This document shows, in pieces, positions 42,272 to 50,454 of a stretch of 64,000 nucleotides of DNA. Location: NCBI RefSeq assembly GCF_000479005.1, contig NZ_AWXC01000051.1:1-64000 (forward strand). Reading direction: 5' to 3'. Under the pieces are notes generated by a model, which saw nothing but the letters and a program-made list of their open reading frames with translations, made no database searches and was not told where the DNA came from. The position numbers and the translations under genes were made by a program. This DNA comes from Prevotella sp. BV3P1. GTDB lineage: Bacteria; Bacteroidota; Bacteroidia; Bacteroidales; Bacteroidaceae. Each line of letters opens with the position of its first letter. Positions within the stretch are counted from its first letter, which is position 1.

Positions 42272-43546
42272 ATGAAACCAAGAAACAGATATGAGAAGGC
42301 TGTCCTTGCCGAGAGCAAGCACCTTCGCCCGATAACCAAGACACAGAGCAAATGGGCATTCCGTGAGTGTATAGACCATTTCGCCTACCGACTGCCCAAA
42401 GGTCGCACAACGTGTATGGATTGTGGGCATAGTTGGACAATGGAAAAGCCAACGGACACTTGCACCTGCCCCCATTGCGGGGCAAGGTTGCAGGTCAAGG
42501 AAACCTTTGAACGCAAGATTAGGCAGAAGCAATACTTTACGATACTTACCGCTTGCGGAGAGTACCAAGTACTAAGAATGTTTCTTCTTTCTGTGGAAAT
42601 GGAGAAAGGTTGCAAGGCTTCATCATATACCCTTGAAATTGGTCAATATTGGTGGAACGCACAAGGACGGCAATCAGTGATAGCCGTTCAACGAACATTA
42701 GGCAGATACATTGACACCTTTTCTTTCTGTTCGCCAATGGCAGTACGCAACGATAACGAAGCCTACCGTCATATATCGTACTCACCGATATATCCCAAAT
42801 TCAAGGTTATGGACACACTCCGCAGGAATGGATTTGAGGACGATTTTCACGGCATTGCCCCGACAATCCTTATCCCCGCTATATTATCCGACAGTCGGGC
42901 GGAAACCTTGCTGAAAGCAGGCAGAGCCGAGCATTTGAAATACTTCCTCTACAATTCAAGGACATTTGACACTTGTTGGCAGTCCTATAAGGTTGCCACT
43001 CGAAACGGCTATGACATAGAGGACATTTCTATATGGTGTGACTATGTGGATATGCTCCGCAGGTTGGGCAAGGACACACACAGCCCGAAGTATGTTTGCC
43101 CCACCGACCTATATCGGGAACACGACCGCAGGCAAAACGAGCTTCGCAAACAGAGAGAAAAGGAGGAAATAGAGAGGAAACGCAGGAAGGCGATGGAGGA
43201 CGAGGAGCGTTTTCAAGAACTCAAATCCAAGTTCTTCGGTCTTTGCTTCACAAACGGCACAATCCAAGTCCACGTATTGGAGAGTGTGCAGGAACATTTG
43301 GAGGAGGGGGTGGCAATGCACCATTGCGTATTTGATAGTGCCTACTATCTCAAAGAAAACTCGCTTATCCTTTCGGCAACCATTGAGGGCAAACGGATAG
43401 AAACGATTGAGGTTAATTTGGACACGCTCAAAGTTGTGCAAAGTCGTGGCGTTTGTAATCAAAACACAGAGTACCACGACCAAATCGTAAGCCTCGTGAA
43501 TGCCAACCGCAAATTGATAAGACAGAGAATGAGAGCGACAGCATAA
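42272..43546 (+). CDS. PcfJ-like protein with zinc ribbon
   Basis: A 424-residue protein. It has a zinc-ribbon-like segment (CMDCGHSW ... CTCPHCGARL) near residues 49-72, a central DNA- or RNA-associated region, a charged coiled part (LRKQREKEEIERKRRKAMEDEE) and the PcfJ signature with HHCVFDSAYYLKENSLILSA near the C-terminus. PcfJ-like proteins occur on conjugative plasmids and transposons; their function is unknown. It lies 17 bases after ardA. Confidence 0.8.
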   Translation: MKPRNRYEKAVLAESKHLRPITKTQSKWAFRECIDHFAYRLPKGRTTCMDCGHSWTMEKPTDTCTCPHCGARLQVKETFERKIRQKQYFTILTACGEYQVLRMFLLSVEMEKGCKASSYTLEIGQYWWNAQGRQSVIAVQRTLGRYIDTFSFCSPMAVRNDNEAYRHISYSPIYPKFKVMDTLRRNGFEDDFHGIAPTILIPAILSDSRAETLLKAGRAEHLKYFLYNSRTFDTCWQSYKVATRNGYDIEDISIWCDYVDMLRRLGKDTHSPKYVCPTDLYREHDRRQNELRKQREKEEIERKRRKAMEDEERFQELKSKFFGLCFTNGTIQVHVLESVQEHLEEGVAMHHCVFDSAYYLKENSLILSATIEGKRIETIEVNLDTLKVVQSRGVCNQNTEYHDQIVSLVNANRKLIRQRMRATA

Positions 43547-43572
43547 GCAACAATCACCAAAATATCACAGAT

Positions 43573-43827
43573 ATGAAAGCAGAAATTGAAAGCATCGTAT
43601 GTAATTGGGCGGACGAGATACCCCATATCCTTATAAGGGTAATCAATGCCATTACTTTATCCGTCAATGAAGAGGAACTGAGAGCTGCCGTCAAGCGGAT
43701 AGCCGAAGAAACGGAACTTGACAAGTTCTTTGCCTATGGTTATGGCACACATCATTTTTGGCTTACCCACCGCAGGTTATCGAATGGTGAGCCGATGGAA
43801 CACAGATTATTAAAAGTTGAGTTTTGA
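43573..43827 (+). CDS. Hypothetical small protein of the conjugative element
   Basis: An 84-residue protein (MKAEIESIVCNWADEIPHIL) with no recognised domain, in line with its neighbours: 26 bases after the PcfJ-like gene and 4 bases before the next. Confidence 0.55.
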   Translation: MKAEIESIVCNWADEIPHILIRVINAITLSVNEEELRAAVKRIAEETELDKFFAYGYGTHHFWLTHRRLSNGEPMEHRLLKVEF

Positions 43828-43831
43828 GAAT

Positions 43832-44062
43832 ATGAAGAAGAAAGTTTATAGAGTACGGACGCAGTACATTTTCGAGGGAGTGTTTGAGGTTGTTGCCGAA
43901 AGCAGGGAGGACGCACAGCAAAAGGTCATTCAGAATTGCGGATTGGTAATGGGTGGGAATATTCACAGCACCTTACCCGATGAAGAGGTGAATTGGGCTT
44001 TCTCCACCCACCCTGAAGTCAGGACGGGACGGATAACCATTCAAGAAGAACAGATGAAGTAA
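43832..44062 (+). CDS. DpnD/PcfM-like small protein
   Basis: A 76-residue protein starting at 43832 (MKKKVYRVRTQYIFEGVF). The EGVFEVVAESREDAQQKVIQN pattern fits the DpnD/PcfM family of small element proteins. It ends the rightward series. Two inverted repeats separate it from the converging TrlF-like gene. Confidence 0.6.
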   Translation: MKKKVYRVRTQYIFEGVFEVVAESREDAQQKVIQNCGLVMGGNIHSTLPDEEVNWAFSTHPEVRTGRITIQEEQMK

Positions 44063-44085
44063 TGCGGTCGGCAGATTTGCCAATC

Positions 44086-44191
44086 GCTCCTTTCTTTCGT
44101 GAGCCTAAGCAGATAAAGAAAGGAGCAAAGAAACCCCAATAAAAAACACCTCGTTACTTTTGACAGTGAGTTGAGACGGCTCAAAAGTAAC
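44086..44191. repeat. Two adjacent inverted repeats between convergent genes
   Basis: GCTCCTTTCTTT/AAAGAAAGGAGC (44086-44097 with 44115-44126) and GTTACTTTTGA/TCAAAAGTAAC (44153-44163 with 44181-44191), both perfect. Neither is followed by a clear T run, so they need not be terminators. They sit at the joint between the element's own genes and the TrlF-like cargo gene. Confidence 0.75.
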
Positions 44192-44214
44192 AAAAAGCCC
44201 ATCCAAATATTGTT

Positions 44215-46962
44215 CTATCTTCTAAAGCCGTATTTTTGTTCACGTTTCTCAAAAGCAACACGCCCTCCTTCCAAAATATCACATATGTGTTCACGGATAC
44301 CTTGTGAAGATAATATATACTCAGCATTTTCGTCTCTTTGCTTGGTGTCTTCCAAAGATCCGTTGATATATTGAAATTTCAAACCTCCTAAGTTGGGCGT
44401 ATCCGCACCTTCTTGATTAGCTACAATTACATTTTCTGCGTCTGCACTTACCACAACATTGGAATTGTGCGTCACCAATATTATTTGTCGCTCTTTCTTT
44501 TTCCGTTTGATGTATGCTACTAATTCATGATAAATCGCGCGATTATCAAGACTATCCTCTGGTTGGTCTATGAGTATTGGGCATTTCTTATCACTAAAAT
44601 CCAAAAGTAGTTTCAGGATAACAAAAGCTTGTTTTCCCTCTGACATATTAACAAAATTATCCCCTTGATAAGTCAAGCTATAATCAAGGCTATACCAACT
44701 GTGGGTAAGAAATTCTGTTACAACATTTAATGCTTCATATCCATTCTTCAGAAGCACTTTCTCTGAAAGAAGATTCTTAAAGAAGTCCAAACTAATTGCT
44801 TTGTTATCTTCATCATATTTATTTAGCAATTCTTGTAGATATTCTTGACGTTCATAACCTCTTTGATTTAGTCTGGTCTCCAAAAAGACTCGCATTTCTT
44901 GCTTGTGAAAAGTGAGTTTTACACGAATATCAAGTTTATCATAAGTGATGGCTAAGTTATTACAAATATCATTTGCGCTTATTTTATAAGAGCAATGATT
45001 GTCAATGACTTTACGGATTGATTCTTCTCGTTGTAGCCTTGCTTGCTCAAGCTTTTTCTGTATCTCATCAATTGCAGTAAGCTTTCTTTCTTCTTCTTGT
45101 ATTTTGCTATTAATATCTTTTAATTCCTTATTGTCCTCAAATATCCGTAATCCTTTTTTGTAGATATCAGAAGCTATTATTGTTTGTATCTCCGTGGCTA
45201 TTTGGTCTTTTGCTTTAGAGGTATCTTCTATGATTTTTTGGACGATCTCTGTCCATTCCATTTCAGTTCTTACTTTCAAACCATTAAACAGACGATCTAC
45301 TTCATACTGATTCAACCCAAAAGATAATTTATCAAAATCCCATTTTTTCTCAAAGGAAGAATCGAATGGAGTGAGATTTTTTAATCTATTCAACAACTCA
45401 AGGTCGTTATCTGCCGCAGCAATAAGTTTCTTCTTTTCTTGAATTTGATATACATAAGCATCAAATGAAACTCTTTCTTCTTGTGTTAATGCTCCATCTT
45501 TTTGCAGAGTAGATGCTTTTGTTTTCAATAGTTGCAATTGTTGTTGAACACCATCCCTATTACCTTTTTCTGATAAACTCTTTTTTAGAGAATCAATCTC
45601 TTTTTGCAGTTGAAAAACATAGAAAACTCCATCCGTTACACTTTTAGAAACATCTGTAAGATGAGTATAATAATTCTCTAAAATTCTATTTTCATCTTTG
45701 CTCTTTATTATGTCTTCTACTATTTTATTCGTCTTTTCTGAGTCAAAAGCAATCTCGTGCATGTAACTTTGTCGGAAATATTCTATTTCACGACCGAGTT
45801 GATTATTTCCATCCTGCCATCTGATAGAAACCCCATCAAGATGTTGTCTAATAAAATCACCTTCTCCAACTTCTTTATTTCCATGCTTAGCAGCTATTGC
45901 TTTAAGTAATGATGATTTCCCTGTAGAACGTCCTCCTATGATAGTATTTAAGTTAGGATTGAGAAAAATTTTCCCATCCCAAAAATCATCCTCTTTTAAT
46001 GTTATACTATCAATTACCTGATAAATATTCTTCTCGTCAGGTTTGGTTATTTGAATCTTCACTCTATCCTCTGGTTCAAACAGAATCTGTTTTAGTCCTT
46101 CGAATGTAGTATCAGCCTTAATCCAAGTTTTACAATTTCCCAATCTATCCTTTAGCTCAATCTGGTCTGCAAAAGAATGGGCATCACTACAATCTAATAG
46201 CAAATCATTTACACCTTGTTCATGTAGTTTTTCTTTTGATTTATTGTATGCTTCGATATCCTCGGCTGCGGTAAATACTATATCAACATCATTAATGATA
46301 CTCTTTTTTTCTGCTATAGAATTATCGTTCCATTTGAAATCTTCCCATTCTGTTTTACCAATAGCTGTCATGAATTTGCCCTCAAATATCTGATTGGCAT
46401 TTGATAAAGCATTTTTAATGACAGACGTCTCAAGATTGAGATTATTAAATCCTTCTCTTAATGGACTTCCATAGTGTTGGTGTTCATTTTCTGGTACAGA
46501 GGCTATAATCCGTTCTCCTAAATCTTGAATACTTTCTATTGAAATAACTCCACCCCACTGTTGAGTACAGTCTGGACTTAATGTATAATGCGCAGTGAGA
46601 GCATTCAAGAATTGCTGCTGAATTTGATCAGGGGTTAGTTCATTAGAAAAAATGACATGGTAGTTTATTCTTTTAAACTTCTTATTTCCACAGAACTTTG
46701 ATAACCTAAACTCGACAACAGGTAGTATCAACTCTATATTTTGCAGCCTACCTTGTTCTTTATAATCAAGAATTTTACGATAACCATCAATAAAAAGATA
46801 GTCATTGATACCAAGAACTTTTATATCATCGGGAAGATGCTCTAAAGCATCTATATACTTCTCCCATATATCTTCATCAGGAGAGCACTTATAATTATGC
46901 TCCAAAGAAAAAGGAGTATGGACATGCAAGTCCCAAATTCTCCATTCCGATCCTCTGTTCAT
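44215..46962 (-). CDS. PHP domain plus SMC-like AAA ATPase (TrlF-like)
   Basis: A 915-residue protein. The N-terminal PHP phosphoesterase-like domain has DLHVHTPFS (His13, His15) and a later metal ligand set in LLDCSDAHSF (about 254-264). The ATPase has Walker A GGRSTGKSSLL near 344, a coiled-coil arm of roughly 400-700 (many Lys/Glu/Gln heptads), Walker B ILIDQPEDSLDN near 795-807 and the H-loop LVTHNSN near 830. This layout matches the TrlF-like PHP-ATPases. Nuclease-ATPase fusions of this shape are often phage defence or DNA surveillance proteins; that role is inferred. It has its own promoter and stands apart from the tra operon as cargo. Confidence 0.8.
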   Translation of the reverse strand: MNRGSEWRIWDLHVHTPFSLEHNYKCSPDEDIWEKYIDALEHLPDDIKVLGINDYLFIDGYRKILDYKEQGRLQNIELILPVVEFRLSKFCGNKKFKRINYHVIFSNELTPDQIQQQFLNALTAHYTLSPDCTQQWGGVISIESIQDLGERIIASVPENEHQHYGSPLREGFNNLNLETSVIKNALSNANQIFEGKFMTAIGKTEWEDFKWNDNSIAEKKSIINDVDIVFTAAEDIEAYNKSKEKLHEQGVNDLLLDCSDAHSFADQIELKDRLGNCKTWIKADTTFEGLKQILFEPEDRVKIQITKPDEKNIYQVIDSITLKEDDFWDGKIFLNPNLNTIIGGRSTGKSSLLKAIAAKHGNKEVGEGDFIRQHLDGVSIRWQDGNNQLGREIEYFRQSYMHEIAFDSEKTNKIVEDIIKSKDENRILENYYTHLTDVSKSVTDGVFYVFQLQKEIDSLKKSLSEKGNRDGVQQQLQLLKTKASTLQKDGALTQEERVSFDAYVYQIQEKKKLIAAADNDLELLNRLKNLTPFDSSFEKKWDFDKLSFGLNQYEVDRLFNGLKVRTEMEWTEIVQKIIEDTSKAKDQIATEIQTIIASDIYKKGLRIFEDNKELKDINSKIQEEERKLTAIDEIQKKLEQARLQREESIRKVIDNHCSYKISANDICNNLAITYDKLDIRVKLTFHKQEMRVFLETRLNQRGYERQEYLQELLNKYDEDNKAISLDFFKNLLSEKVLLKNGYEALNVVTEFLTHSWYSLDYSLTYQGDNFVNMSEGKQAFVILKLLLDFSDKKCPILIDQPEDSLDNRAIYHELVAYIKRKKKERQIILVTHNSNVVVSADAENVIVANQEGADTPNLGGLKFQYINGSLEDTKQRDENAEYILSSQGIREHICDILEGGRVAFEKREQKYGFRR

Positions 46963-46990
46963 GATTTTTCTATATTAATATTACCTTTCG

Positions 46991-46998
46991 CAAAGGTA
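46991..46998 (-). promoter_or_regulatory. -7 promoter box for the TrlF-like gene
   Basis: TACCTTTG on the minus strand, about 30 bases upstream of the ATG at 46962, lies downstream of the tra-operon terminator. It indicates independent expression. No clear -33 TTG. Confidence 0.5.
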
Positions 46999-47032
46999 CT
47001 CATTCATAACGAGAAAGGCGAATAAAACGGCG

Positions 47033-47075
47033 AAAAAACGCCCCTTGCAGAACATAAAAATGTCGCAAGAGGCGT
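47033..47075 (-). terminator. Rho-independent terminator of the tra operon
   Basis: An 11-base stem ACGCCcCTTGC/GCAAGaGGCGT (47038-47048 with 47065-47075, one mismatch), followed on the minus strand by TTTTTT. It lies 10 bases past the lysozyme gene. Confidence 0.75.
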
Positions 47076-47084
47076 ATTTGATAA

Positions 47085-47594
47085 TCAAGGTATATAAAAC
47101 AGGGCAAACTCCACCTTTCGCCGTTTGACAAGTCCTCGCAGAACTTTGCCTTTGTATTGGCAAAAAGAGACAAATTCACGGTAGAAATCCCTGTCGCCCG
47201 ACTCTATCTTTCGTAGCAGTCGGCTCTTGGGATACTTCCCGTATCCCAGCAACCTACCCGCTCCAACATTGTAGGACAGAACGGCAAGCAACAAAGCATC
47301 CTTGCCGTAGTCCTTGAACATCATCAGACGCTTCATCAGGTCTGACCGGAGCAGCGAGTCCGCCTGCCGTTCCGTCATCGCTGCCGTGAAATGTTCGCCC
47401 GGCAAGAGCTGATGCCCGTATCCGACATAGGGAGCATCTTTGAACCCGTGTAAGCCCTCAAAATGCTTGATGCAGACAACGGCACGCTCAAAGGGCGGCA
47501 ACGAGAGAAGTACATTTCTTCTGTCCTGAGCCGAAAGCCGTAAGCAGGAAAGGCAGACAAGGCACAAGACGACAAGTTTACTTCCTATCCTCAT
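47085..47594 (-). CDS. Lysozyme-like glycoside hydrolase (GH24 type) of the transfer operon
   Basis: A 169-residue exported enzyme that probably opens peptidoglycan for the transfer apparatus. The start at 47594 (MRIGSKLVVLCLV) gives a signal peptide; the frame continues upstream but overlaps traQ fully. The catalytic motif IKHFEGLHGFKDAPYVGYGHQL matches the FEG-x-Y-x-GYGH pattern of phage-type lysozymes. It overlaps the traQ end by 17 bases and closes the operon. Confidence 0.8.
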   Translation of the reverse strand: MRIGSKLVVLCLVCLSCLRLSAQDRRNVLLSLPPFERAVVCIKHFEGLHGFKDAPYVGYGHQLLPGEHFTAAMTERQADSLLRSDLMKRLMMFKDYGKDALLLAVLSYNVGAGRLLGYGKYPKSRLLRKIESGDRDFYREFVSFCQYKGKVLRGLVKRRKVEFALFYIP

Positions 47595-48039
47595 CCTTCT
47601 TCTCCTTTTCCTCGTTCTTCTGACTGTTGAACTCAAACGAGAGCTTTGCCGTCTGCCCGAAGTTGTCCTCCACATACACATCTATTGTCTGTTGGTCTGT
47701 GGATGCGGAAGTATAGTATAGCCTGAACTCTTCTTTCGTGAGCGGATAACGGTCTTTGGGCTTGAAGACCATACCGTTATCCATCTTCAATCTCCCCCTA
47801 CCATCGGGTTGGAAATAACGGATGGTATAGCGTGCATCTTCAAATCGCCCCTGCCGTTTGAGCGTGCAGCGTATTTCCGCCGTCTGTCCCTTGGCGATAT
47901 GCTTCTGCACCGGCATTGTCTCTACCGTGAACGGATACGCCTGCTGAATATCCAGCTCGTGATTACAAGCAGATAAACAAAACACAGCAATGGAGAGTAC
48001 CCCCATTACCCAAATTGTATTCAATATTTTCTTCTTCAT
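47578..48039 (-). CDS. traQ: Conjugative transposon protein TraQ (DUF3872)
   Basis: A 153-residue lipoprotein-like exported protein (signal with the cysteine in VFCLSACNHELD). The mature part has the DUF3872 pattern: VETMPVQKHIAKGQTAEIRC, YTIRYFQPDGRGRL, and a charged C-terminus. Its position after traP and before the lysozyme matches CTnDOT-type operons. The exact role in transfer is not known. Confidence 0.85.
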   Translation of the reverse strand: MKKKILNTIWVMGVLSIAVFCLSACNHELDIQQAYPFTVETMPVQKHIAKGQTAEIRCTLKRQGRFEDARYTIRYFQPDGRGRLKMDNGMVFKPKDRYPLTKEEFRLYYTSASTDQQTIDVYVEDNFGQTAKLSFEFNSQKNEEKEKKDEDRK

Positions 48040-48065
48040 TGTTTGTTACATTTTATATTATACAC

Positions 48066-48911
48066 TCACACCCGCCTTTGAGACAGCAGGTAGTCATTCA
48101 AATCCTTATGTTTGGCATATAGGGCAGAACGGTCGATGACCTTCTCCCCGAAACAGCCATGCAATCTCTGAAAAGTCCTTCTCCCTGCCTCGTCATTGTC
48201 GAGGAAGCATTCTATCCTTTCATAGCCCTGCAAGGCTTTCTCCGCTTTTTCCACGTTGGAGACGGAATTAAGCACAAGCCAGTCCGAAGCGATGATGCCC
48301 ATTTGCATAGCGGAGAGGTAATCCATAAAGCCCTCGAATACGGCACACACGTCCGAACCGTTACGCTTCAGTGAAATATCCTTCGGAGGGATGCAGCCCT
48401 TGAAGAAGCGATTACGCAATTCCATTCCTCCTGCCTCATTACGAAAGCCGATGGCATAGTACCGTTTGCCATGCACCCGGTATCGAACCTCCTCGCAGTT
48501 GGGTATGGCAACGTGGGCATTGATTCCCCGTTCTTCCAGATAACCCAGCAGTCTGGGATTCTGCAATGGTCGCACCCAAATATCCTCGAAGACAAGTCCT
48601 TTCCTTTCGCTTCTTTGCGGTTGTTCCAAAGCAAGTGGCGGACACGTTCCACTCTTTGCAATGAAAGCCGCCCGCAGGAGGAAGTCACCGCTTCCGATAA
48701 ACTCTCCTGCTAAGTCGAAAATGTCGCCCCCTTTGCCGATTCCAAAGTCGAACCATACATTTTTATTCGTATCGACCTTGAACGAGGGTGTCCGTTCCGT
48801 GCGGTAAGGAGCATTGTACCAGAGAATGCCACCTTTCTGCTTTTTTGGCTGAATCCCCATTGCGTTCAGGAAGTCCGCAATGGGGATTTTTCTCATTTGT
48901 CGCACGTCCAT
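48066..48911 (-). CDS. traP: Conjugative transposon primase-like protein TraP
   Basis: A 281-residue DnaG-like protein with the CHC2-type N-terminal segment RTERTPSFKVDTNKNVWFDFG, KGGDIFDL and a Toprim domain (CAVFEGFMDYLSAMQ; ECFLDNDEAGRRTFQRL). It would prime or process transferred DNA in the recipient. The start at 48911 overlaps the traO stop (TGATG). Upstream codons in frame lie within traO and are excluded. Confidence 0.88.
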   Translation of the reverse strand: MDVRQMRKIPIADFLNAMGIQPKKQKGGILWYNAPYRTERTPSFKVDTNKNVWFDFGIGKGGDIFDLAGEFIGSGDFLLRAAFIAKSGTCPPLALEQPQRSERKGLVFEDIWVRPLQNPRLLGYLEERGINAHVAIPNCEEVRYRVHGKRYYAIGFRNEAGGMELRNRFFKGCIPPKDISLKRNGSDVCAVFEGFMDYLSAMQMGIIASDWLVLNSVSNVEKAEKALQGYERIECFLDNDEAGRRTFQRLHGCFGEKVIDRSALYAKHKDLNDYLLSQRRV

Positions 48912-49495
48912 CAGTCCAGCATGATTTTCAGTCCGACACCGTACTGGGCATGGAAACGCTCCGTAGAGCCACCCCACAGACAACACTCCCTGCCATAGAA
49001 CAATAACACCAATCTGTCCGTCAGATAAGTCTCCGCCTGCAAGGTAACGGCACCACCATAAAGAAAGCCGTCCTTATTTCGTAGCGTCGAGCCGTCAAAG
49101 AGCAGTTTCTTTCCACCATTGACCGTCTCATATCCCGCCAAGGCAGAAACGCCTGCGGAGAGGAAGAAGGTCTTGCTCCCGTCGGACAGCATATTACAGA
49201 AGAAACCTCCCTCGCCCGTGAACTGCTCCGTAGGGATACGGCTATCCCGATAAGGGTGGTATCTGCAGAGATACTCCGCCCCAAGCACCCATTGATGTCC
49301 GCCTTTAGTGTAGGTGGCAAGCGAAGCCCCGAACATATAGCCTGTGTTGTTGCTGGCAGACTTGGCATAAAAGCCGTCCGCCATGCCTGCGGTCAGGCGT
49401 ATGCCCTTCATTTTGGGCAGACAGCGTTGGGCGTGTGCCTGCCCTGCAAAGAGGGCAAGCATCACGATAAATATGGAAAATAGAGACTTTCTCAT
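48911..49495 (-). CDS. traO: Conjugative transposon protein TraO
   Basis: A 194-residue outer-membrane-like protein with a signal peptide (MRKSLFSIFIVMLALFAGQAHA) and beta-barrel-style strands ending in VGLKIMLD. It fits TraO of CTnDOT-type elements in size and position, one base after traN. The mating-channel role is inferred from the operon. Confidence 0.85.
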   Translation of the reverse strand: MRKSLFSIFIVMLALFAGQAHAQRCLPKMKGIRLTAGMADGFYAKSASNNTGYMFGASLATYTKGGHQWVLGAEYLCRYHPYRDSRIPTEQFTGEGGFFCNMLSDGSKTFFLSAGVSALAGYETVNGGKKLLFDGSTLRNKDGFLYGGAVTLQAETYLTDRLVLLFYGRECCLWGGSTERFHAQYGVGLKIMLD

Positions 49496-49496
49496 A

Positions 49497-50417
49497 TTAC
49501 TTCACTCTGAGTTCGTCAATCTCCCCTGCACGCACAAGGTCTTCGTTCTCCACGATGAAGGACTGATGTCGCCCACCGTTTTTCTCGTGCATCTCCACAA
49601 TGAGCTGCTTGTCATCGGGGATGGTGAACTTCTGAAGCGTGAACACCGTGCGACCGCTCTTCTGTCCCGCCACACAGGTAACATAGTTGTAGGCACGCAG
49701 CGGAAGCAGTACCTGCTCCTGCATGGCGGTCTGCTTGGCAACCTTCTTATCCACGATTTTGAACGTGATGAAGTCGATGTCGAACGGAACGTTGGATTTG
49801 TTGCGCAGTTCGGTGTGGAAGTACAGTAACCCGTTGTGCGAGTACAGACCTCGAAGCAAATATTGAATGCCAAACGCCTTGCTGCCGATGTGCTTGACGG
49901 TACGCCTATTCTCCTTATGGATGGACTTCATGATGAGCCTTACCAGCATCGGACTCTCGCTGCCAAGTTCCTTCAGATAGACCTCCATCGCATTGTTTGG
50001 GCGGTTTACGCTCGCACCGTCATGAATAAAGTCCGTCATCTCCACGTTCAAGAGCAGCGGCTCGTCGGCATACTTGACATTAAAGGTGTAAAACGCACCG
50101 TCCTCCGTGATGACGCTCATATTCGTCTCCTCCCGGAAGTTCTTGACCGTCGCTTTCACACGGATGACGTTCTCCGCTCCGTCCGCCTTACCCGCAATGA
50201 GGTTGGGCGAACCCAAATCCACATAGCGAACGGCGGAGGGGAAGATGATGTGCACCGTCTTATCGTAGGTGATTTCCAACCCGTGAGGCGGTATCATGCG
50301 CTCAAAGGCGATTTTACGTGTCAGTCCCTCATAGAGGTCTCCGCTTGAAGTTGTTTCCTGTGCGTTCGCACAGACTACGCCCAGCATCAGGGCGATGGCT
50401 AAAACTGTTCTTTTCAT
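49497..50417 (-). CDS. traN: Conjugative transposon protein TraN (DUF4138)
   Basis: A 306-residue exported protein (signal MKRTVLAIALMLGVVCANA). The segments VHIIFPSAVRYVDLGSPNLIAG and ENVIRVKATVKNF with FTLQKFTIPDDKQL are the DUF4138 pattern. It is the probable VirB9-like component of the outer channel. It follows traM by 37 bases. Confidence 0.88.
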   Translation of the reverse strand: MKRTVLAIALMLGVVCANAQETTSSGDLYEGLTRKIAFERMIPPHGLEITYDKTVHIIFPSAVRYVDLGSPNLIAGKADGAENVIRVKATVKNFREETNMSVITEDGAFYTFNVKYADEPLLLNVEMTDFIHDGASVNRPNNAMEVYLKELGSESPMLVRLIMKSIHKENRRTVKHIGSKAFGIQYLLRGLYSHNGLLYFHTELRNKSNVPFDIDFITFKIVDKKVAKQTAMQEQVLLPLRAYNYVTCVAGQKSGRTVFTLQKFTIPDDKQLIVEMHEKNGGRHQSFIVENEDLVRAGEIDELRVK

Positions 50418-50454
50418 TTTACTTTGGATTAAAGTGGTGAATAATAATTGTGAT

